A DNA stretch of 64,000 nt. Source: Symsagittifera roscoffensis. Its lineage: Eukaryota; Xenacoelomorpha; Acoela; Convolutidae. The position numbers and the translations under genes are program-made. This document shows, one piece after another, positions 57,828 through 64,000 of this stretch. The stretch spans positions 10,238,027-10,302,026 of the forward strand of contig NC_087068.1 in assembly GCF_963678635.1 (NCBI RefSeq). Direction: 5' to 3'. The first letter of the stretch is position 1. Each line of letters opens with the position of its first letter. Below the pieces are notes generated by a model, which was not told the origin of the DNA, searched no databases, and saw only the letters and a program-made list of their open reading frames with translations.

Positions 57828-58746
57828 TGTGCCAGTCGGTCATATTTGGAAGTTTGACCTTGAGAGAAGCAAAAAAAACACTTGATTTTGGAGTGAAACT
57901 TAATTTTTCAAAATTTCGAATGGAACCTGTCATGCACGATTTTCTCGCGAGAACTGAAAATCAGAAAAAGAAGTTAGAACAATTTCAGAACGATTGAGAC
58001 ACACACGCGGGAAAGTTGTAAGAAAAAGCAGTAGGAAATTGCTATTCGCAATTTCCATCACTATAATAATCGAGAGTAGAGCTGTCCCATCTGTGACAGA
58101 GACGAGAGCATTCCCTCGAATTGGATTATAGCGACTGGAGTATTATTCGGAACTGGACTAGAGTGAACCTTCGGTGGAAAGGTGGACAACTTGAGTGTCC
58201 TAATGGTTCACAAGAAAACTATTGTCTGGAGTATAAACTCGTTCTCATTGTTAAAACTACAAAACATTAGACTCATTTAGTTACGTTATTTAATTCTTGA
58301 GTTAACTACCGACTGGATTATTTCCCACTTCTTGAGCGTGCTACTATGTGAGTACAAATTTAAATTCCTAGAGTGTGTTTTATAATTGTTATGTTGAGGT
58401 AAGGCGAGTTTTAGGTTGATCCATCTGAAATGGATCAAAGTTCCACTGTCTAATAAAAAAGCAACTTAACGGATTGTTCCAACCCGGTTTTTAACGGCGT
58501 TCATGTATTTTGGGTATCTAGAGACCTAAGTATGGGGACGTTTCTAATTCTAGAGTGGGGGGATATTTTAGTAGTAGCCTTTAAGCTGTAACGGGTCGTA
58601 GTCTCATGTCACAAACGAACCGAACTGGCTCCGACCGTTCTTGAGGTAGAAAAACACAAGAGATGGTGTCCCTGACCCTTGAGCCAGTGGTTATAGGGCC
58701 TATTTTTCTTAAGCCTCATGTGTGACTGCAGTAGACGAATGTTACA
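57828..58746 (+). repeat. E2 3' LTR
   Basis: 919 bp, about six substitutions from the 5' LTR, one of them in the TATA-like box. The poly(A) signal is at 58452-58457. It ends GTTACA, followed by TAT. Confidence 0.95.
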
Positions 58747-59523
58747 TATATTACTATTGTTTTTGTTCAGTAGATAAAAATCATCATCTCCATCAAAGAT
58801 GGATCAACCCTTTCCCTCACTCCTAGCTTCTTTTTCTCTGAAAATGAATCTAGATGCTAATTAAGTTTAACTCAGGGCATGACCAGGAAGCTAAAAGTTT
58901 ATATCGAACAGTTTGAGTTCCGAGCCCGAGACCCCTCCGGATTCTGGAATCCGTGGAAATATCACTCCTGCTTCTTTACTGAAGGCTAGACACGCCGTCC
59001 CATCACCCTTTCTTTTTCTCTTGTTCTACGTTGTAAAGATTGTAACAGCACAATCGTTACAACTCGGAATGGTTCCTGAAAATCTCCAATTACAATTTCA
59101 ATCTGTTGTCGTTTTCACGTAGTTGTTTTCACTGCGACTATTGTTGTTGTGTTTCGCCGTTTCAGTCAGTGCGAAATAATAAAAGGTTACGTGTCGTTCA
59201 TGTCCAAAATGAAATTTTAAAAATTAGCATATCAGTTGTAACTAACCCTTCCCGATTTGTCCAATCGTTGAAATAACGTCGCTAATTCTTTAAAATCATC
59301 AATCTTCCCAGTTCGACGTTCTTTTTTCTGATCGAAAATATTCGATTGCGAAGCTGCATTTTCGTACATTCTGGTCGCATGTCACGTGATGAAGGGACTG
59401 ACCTTCTGATTACCCCTAAAAAAGTTCAGCTTTTTTTTGTTCAAGCACTTGATGTTATACTATTAGAAATCACCTGGCCATCAATGTGGAACTTCTCTAT
59501 CTTACACTTAATCAGAAGTCACA
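58747..59523 (-). mobile_element. E3 relic: outer part of the LTR
   Basis: On the minus strand, GGGAAAGGGTTGATCCATC and the hairpin TCCATC-TTT-GATGGA (58789-58803) match the E1 LTR before its poly(A) signal. The LTR continues at 35,653 on the other side of E2. The outer end is placed at about 59523, where the minus strand starts TGTGACTTCTG; this boundary is tentative. Together the pieces give an LTR of about 1.06 kb. Confidence 0.65.
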
Positions 59524-60081
59524 ATGAACCAAGGACATGGAAAACTAACGACCGATATGTTTTTTGACCAATTTTTTCTCTTGGAGCGTATTGTTTTAAT
59601 TTTTTTGTACCCCTTAAAAATTATTCCCATCTAAGAAAATTATTTTATAAACCTTGAGCAACATCGGTTCAGGCAAAATCAAAGCACCGTTACTCAAATG
59701 CTACCTTATTTTGATGTGGTCGGTAGCAACATCGATTCCAATATTCTTGGTGTTTCTGTCGTTCGATTGAAATGAAATTGTTGATTCCCTGACAAAACCA
59801 TATCTTGTTAATGAAACTTCGAAAGCTCGGTTTCGGCAAAAATTGACAGTATACAAAGTTTTGAGATAAACTGATCTATTTGGCTATTCAGTTATTTAGG
59901 TTTCCGGCGTCTCACAAGGAAGTGTTTTGGGATCCCCATTTTCCATTTCATTCATAAATGTTTTTTTCGTGTCATGTTTCAAACAAAAAGAGTTTTTTCT
60001 ACTGCGATGGCTTGAAATCGGACTCCTGTTTTGGTCCTCAATCAGTTTAGTTCGATGTAAGTAGATTATCAGAGTGTGCGA
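59524..60081. other. AT-rich spacer, nothing recognised
   Basis: No ORF, repeat or element end could be supported in this stretch between the E3 LTR and the next LTR relic. Confidence 0.5.
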
Positions 60082-60270
60082 TGTGCCAGTCGGTCATATT
60101 AAAGAAATGCTTGGTTCAAATGGGGTTTTTTAAATTTTTAAATTGGACTTGTCATGATCAGCTTCCTCGCAGTAACTGGAAATCAAAAGCCGAAAATCAA
60201 AACAACTGGATTTATAATTGGGGGAAATGCGATCGAAAAAACAACGTTGAGTACAAATGTTATTCGCATA
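60082..60270 (+). mobile_element. degenerate E2-type LTR fragment
   Basis: It starts TGTGCCAGTCGGTCATATT, identical to the first 19 bases of the E2 LTR. It then shows patchy matches (a TTGTCATG block, TCGCAGTAACTG, ending with TTATTCGCA). It fades after about 190 bp. It is an old truncated LTR on the + strand, much older than E2. Confidence 0.7.
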
Positions 60271-61068
60271 CTGAATTTTTTTTAAGGGTTTTTAAAACCC
60301 AGTAACGTAAACTAATAGTTTCATAGGTTCTCAACCCTGTGTTGAATGGTTTTCTCCTGTTTTAGGCAAGGTTTATTGGTTACAGATATCGATTATCAGA
60401 AAATCGGAAATATTTATAAAATCGGATCATATATGAGACAGTACTTTGATTTCAGATATCCAATTCAGCTAAATTTGATGTCAGATATCTGGATTATTCT
60501 GAGAAAAAAAATTAATTTAAACGAAAAGTTGTTTAAAATTATTTTAATTATCTTTGAACTGGGTTTTTGTCTATTAGTTTGGCTAATAAATTGAGGTTAG
60601 AAAGAATTATTATTTTTTGAAACTAACATTTTTCTATCAATTCAGAGAGAATTTTCCAAAGTTAAATTCTAATTGATATATTCTATCCCATAAATATCTG
60701 TTTTTTTTATGATCCTCTAATTCTCTGTCACCTTGTATCTCACTTTCTACGAATTTCTTATCTTGCCATTGCCAATATCCGGCCTTTTTATTTGATAGAT
60801 TTCCCATATGGTACTCTCTTTCACTCCCGGTGCTATCTTGGTTTCATGCTTCAGTTGTTGTTTTCAAAGCAGTAGAAGTCCAAAATAGTTACATACAGTT
60901 TTCAGTTAATAGATAAATATCAGGTATCAAGTGGAGGAAATAGGCCAGTAAGATAATGAGATACAGATAGTCAGAAAGTCATATCCGAGAACCCCGGTTT
61001 TGGGTATGCAGATGCGTAGTCATGAGTCGTGCTTTTTGCTATCTAGCCGGTGGAAGTGATAGCTTTCG
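60271..61068. other. AT-rich spacer, nothing recognised
   Basis: Short frames only; I see no RNA gene or repeat that I can defend up to the inverted repeat at 61,069. Confidence 0.5.
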
Positions 61069-61233
61069 ACTTTCAATATCACCAGCGCATAAAAGAAGGA
61101 GCATAGAAATGTTATAAAACGACAACTTTGATCTGAGTTTAAACTTGCGTGACCGCAGTTCTTGTCGTGATTGTGGATCAGGTTTCTCGCGAGCCAGCAG
61201 CAGCATGTGAGTAGATCCAACAGGGCTGTGACC
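61069..61233 (-). repeat. left arm of a 165-bp inverted repeat
   Basis: It is the reverse complement of 61315-61476 with no substitution seen and a single 3-bp difference (CAGCAGCAG against CAGCAG). The arms are separated by 81 bp. The left arm is thus an inverted copy of the 5' coding leader of the non-LTR element, including the start of its 2A motif. Confidence 0.92.
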
Positions 61234-61248
61234 CCTCCTACGTTAGGC

Positions 61249-61494
61249 ATGCAATTGTTTGCCTCTTTCTTCTCGACCGTGTTTCTGGTTTTAGCTTTCA
61301 ACCGTGTGCAGAACGGTCACAGCCCTGTTGGATCTACTCACATGCTGCTGGCTCGCGAGAAACCTGATCCACAATCACGACAAGAACTGCGGTCACGCAA
61401 GTTTAAACTCAGATCAAAGTTGTCGTTTTATAACATTTCTATGCTCCTTCTTTTATGCGCTGGTGATATTGAAAGTAATCCTGGCCCGGATTAA
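61249..61494 (+). CDS. signal-peptide-like leader ending in a 2A motif
   Basis: I start at ATG 61249, which lies in the loop of the inverted repeat; the frame is open upstream without ATG. The 81-residue product begins with a hydrophobic segment (MQLFASFFSTVFLVLAF), is then basic, and ends SMLLLLCAGDIESNPGPD. D(V/I)ExNPGP is the 2A ribosome-skipping consensus, known from the N-termini of several non-LTR retrotransposon proteins. In those, translation continues in frame to endonuclease/RT. Here a TAA follows one residue after NPGP, and the RT frame is the next one, so a 1-base indel right after the 2A probably uncouples them in this copy. Confidence 0.75.
   Translation: MQLFASFFSTVFLVLAFNRVQNGHSPVGSTHMLLAREKPDPQSRQELRSRKFKLRSKLSFYNISMLLLLCAGDIESNPGPD
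61315..61476 (+). repeat. right arm of the inverted repeat
   Basis: 162 bp coding for part of the 2A leader; pairs with 61069-61233. As RNA or single-stranded DNA the arms would fold into a very long hairpin. Confidence 0.92.
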
Positions 61495-64000
61495 CGCTGC
61501 GGAGATCTTAGTCGGGTCGTCTGTGGCCATCTCGGACCTAACCTCCGGTATCTATGATGCTTCTATCCTCAAAGTTGACAACGATCGCTTCTTTGCTCAC
61601 TTTCGTGGTTGGAATAAAAGCTATGACTCCTGGGTCAACCTTGATCAAATTTTCCGGCTCCCTGATGGTTATGTTCCGATAGGCCGGAATTCTCGCGGTC
61701 CTATTTGCCTTCTCGCGCCTCCTGTCTCCAGCCCTATCTCTGTCGCTTTAACGAGTTCTCCTTCTCGGGATGCTCCTGTTAGCTCTGGCCTCTCTCAAGG
61801 GATGTCAAGTATGACGATCTCGGCTGAGCTCGCCGTAAGCGCTGTGCCGGATCTTTCTGACGTCATGTCTTCCAGAGTTGACACTGTCCGGTTCGTTCCA
61901 ATTTCTCTTCGTAACGAGTGGTCTGAGGTTGTTGGTCACGCCCTTGACAACTGCGCCACCGCTCCGGACAATCTGAAAAACTGGACTCGGTTGCTCATGC
62001 TCCCCAAATGTATCTTGAAAGCCCCTCGCCGCGGAGGCAAGTCTCACGCCGCTAATAACTGCAGAGACATTCGCCAAAGAATCAAGTCCTGGAAGGAGGG
62101 CAATATCTCGGACCTCTGGTCTAACGCTACCAAAAGACCTAAAGAGCGAACGAACAAAAACAGCAAACCTTCTCTTGACTTTAATGTCCGCAGAGCCAAA
62201 GAGCTAGCAGGCCTCGGTCAGTTCGGCAGAGCAGCTAAAGCCCTGTGTTCCGATGGCCTCGTGTCCAAAAGTGACGAGTCGCTAAAGGACCTTCGCAGTC
62301 TTCATCCTTCCGCTGACCCTCTTGTCTTTTCTGGCCGGGATGAATCCCCTCTTGCCTACCAATTCGAATCTGAGTTCGTTCATAAGTCTCTCAAAAGTTT
62401 CCCGAGCGGCACTGCTGCCGGTCCTTCGCGCTGGTTTCCTGAGCACTTTGTTCACGCCGTTGAGTGCCCCACTCCTCAGACTGCTGCCAGAACGTTAGAG
62501 TCTCTCAACAGGGTTGTTAATATCCTCGCTGCCGGGCAAGCCCCTTCTAGTCTCTCTCCGTGGCTGTGCAGTGCGAATCTCTTTGCCACCGCTAAACCCA
62601 AGGGTGGTGTCAGGCCTATTGCGGTCGGCGAAGTGCTCCGAAGGCTCACTGCTAAATGCCTTGCTAAAGCCGCCAACGCTGAAGCTCGTGATTTTCTGTG
62701 TCCTCACCAGCTTGGAGTCGCTACCAGTGGTGGCTCGGAAGCCATCGTCCACGCTACTAAAATGACAGTCAAAAAGTGCTCGGAACATGGTCACCAGGGC
62801 GTCTTAACAGTGGATTTTGAGAACGCTTTCAACACGCTAGACCGCACCGAGATCCTCCTTCAAGTTCGCAACCGTCTTCCCGGTCTCTCCGCCTTTGTTG
62901 AGTTTACCTACGGTCACCACAGTCATCTGCTGTTCGAGGATGTCATTCTCAACAGCGAGAAAGGAGTTCAACAGGGGGATCCGCTAGGGCCTCTCATTTT
63001 TGCGGTCACCCTGCACTCTCTTGTCGAATCTCTCAAGTCGAAAGTCCCCGGTCTCACCCTCAACTGCTGGTACCTTAATGATGGTATTTGTGCCGGCGAC
63101 GAAGACTCCTTGCTCAAGGCTCTCGAACTCATCACTTCCACCGGCTTGCATCTCGGCCTCAATGTCAAGCACAGTAAGTGTGAGCTGTGGGCCCCTGTGG
63201 AATTCTCCTCCATCCCCGTTTCTATCCCGAGAGCAGCGTCTAATGGCTTCGAGCTTCTTGGCGCCCCCATTGGTGATACTGAGTTCTCAGTTAAAGTCCT
63301 GGACAAATGCATCTCGAAGGCCACCAAATGTCTTGAAAAGTTACCTCTTCTTGATGACCCCCAGCTCTCACTTGGCATCACTCGCACTTGCCTTGCTGCT
63401 CCCAAGCTGACGTACTCTCTTCGCACTCAGCCGCCCTCTCAGCCTGTCGCAGCTTCCCTGCAAGTTTTTGATGAACTCCTCCGCGATGCTCTTTCTGTCA
63501 TAGTTGGCTCACCTGTTCCTGATCTTGCCTGGTCCCAGTCTTCCCTGCCTATCAAAGATGGCGGACTTGGCATCCGGCAAGCTCGCGACCAACACATCCC
63601 TGCCTTCCTAGGGTCTTCGTGTCAGTCAGCTCATTTGGTCTCGTTTCTTACCGAATGCGACATCACTGATACGCCGGAGTTCCTGCGTGCCTCGAACGAC
63701 TTCCGTGAACAGTCTGGAAGCGTTAACACTCCCGGTTTTACTCAAGAAGCTTTCCAAGAGAAACTCGATAAGGCCACCTACAACGCTTTCTTCTCGTCTC
63801 TTCCCGATTCCCGCGAGCAAGCTCGTCTTCAGTCGCTCTCTCTGCCTTACGCCGGCGCTTGGCTTACCGCAGTCCCCATTAAAGGTCTTGGCCTGCACCT
63901 GCTACCTGCTGAGTTCCAAGCTGCTGTCAGATACCGCCTTGGTCTTCCTGTGTTCGCGTCTGCTCGTAGGTGCCCCGCGTGTCCGTCTGGCATTCTGGAC
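61493..64000 (+). CDS. non-LTR retrotransposon reverse transcriptase (partial)
   Basis: The frame is open from upstream of 61,493 to the window edge; the first ATG in it is 61802. The N-terminal 350 residues are of unclear type. The RT domain follows: KPKGGVRPIAVGEVLRRL (near 62,600), TVDFENAFNTLD with catalytic Asp at 62813, and GVQQGDPLGPLIF (near 62,970). Then comes WYLNDG (63068), where the usual YLDD has Asn for the first catalytic Asp (AAT 63077). SLPIKDGGLGIR and YRLGLPVFASARRCPACPSG are typical of a group of invertebrate elements in which a Cys/His knuckle and nuclease domain come next; that part is beyond the window. The YLND change should abolish polymerase activity unless it is a sequencing error. 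Confidence 0.85.

Larger units (their letters stand above)
35654..58746 (+). mobile_element. E2: giant Ty3/gypsy-type LTR retrotransposon, 23.1 kb
   Basis: Two 919-bp LTRs (about six differences by eye) start TGTGCC and end GTTACA. The coding layout equals that of E1, but gag-pol is one frame up to a single frameshift near 46,595. The LTR body, leader and protein sequences differ clearly from E1, so it is another subfamily. The flanks carry a 3-bp repeat TAT (35651-35653 and 58747-58749). ORF3 has a TAG (54,307), a frameshift near 56,800 and a TAA (56,963). Confidence 0.95.
61234..64000 (+). mobile_element. non-LTR retrotransposon with 2A leader, right end outside the window
   Basis: It consists of a short 2A-containing ORF followed by a long RT-encoding frame that is still open at 64,000. 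Codon use is GC-rich, unlike the AT-rich flank, so it is clearly foreign to its surroundings. The exact 5' end is obscured by the inverted repeat. Confidence 0.85.

Overview
The window is eukaryotic and dominated by retrotransposons. An AT-rich flank without a convincing gene (about 1-9,240) is followed by two complete, giant, recently inserted Ty3/gypsy-type LTR retrotransposons. I call them E1 (10,867-35,304; 24.4 kb) and E2 (35,654-58,746; 23.1 kb). The window ends in a non-LTR retrotransposon that runs off the right edge (61,234-64,000). Base composition, short T-rich splice acceptors (CTGTTTTCAG type) and overall texture suggest a nematode, perhaps Caenorhabditis-like. This is an inference; no host gene confirms it.

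E1 and E2 are relatives from different subfamilies, and both lie on the + strand. The layout of each is: 5' LTR (885 / 919 bp), a primer-binding site matching tRNA-Asn, a 2.6-3.1 kb structured and repeat-rich leader, gag-pol, a spacer with a splice acceptor, a huge third ORF (about 2,950 codons), a polypurine tract and the 3' LTR. The gag-pol order is zinc-knuckle Gag, aspartic protease, RT, RNase H, integrase with a GPY/F module, and a C-terminal domain that looks like a macrodomain. The third ORF has a clear SGNH/GDSL hydrolase domain and a second, degenerate SGNH-like domain. It is not a recognisable envelope. LTR pairs differ at only about 4/885 and 6/919 positions by eye, so both insertions are young. 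Each has a few inactivating lesions, at different places, which implies that the family ancestors had intact ORFs.

Both giants sit inside one older, related element, E3, which lies on the minus strand. E1 split its leader and E2 split its LTR. The E3 pieces are at 9,240-10,866, 35,305-35,653 and 58,747-about 59,523. Both insertions show a 3-bp direct repeat at the junctions. A further degenerate LTR of the E2 type lies at 60,082-60,270.

The most unusual signals are: (1) the macrodomain-like tail of Pol and the SGNH-containing mega-protein, a coding set I do not know from Ty3 elements; (2) five stem-loop modules of exactly 67 nt in the E1 leader, all with the outer stem ACCCTCC/GGAGGGT; (3) a near-identical 50-bp internal copy of the polypurine tract plus its upstream box in pol of both elements; and (4) a non-LTR element with a signal-peptide-like leader ending in a 2A motif (DIESNPGP), a 165-bp inverted duplication at its 5' end, and YLND instead of YxDD in its RT.
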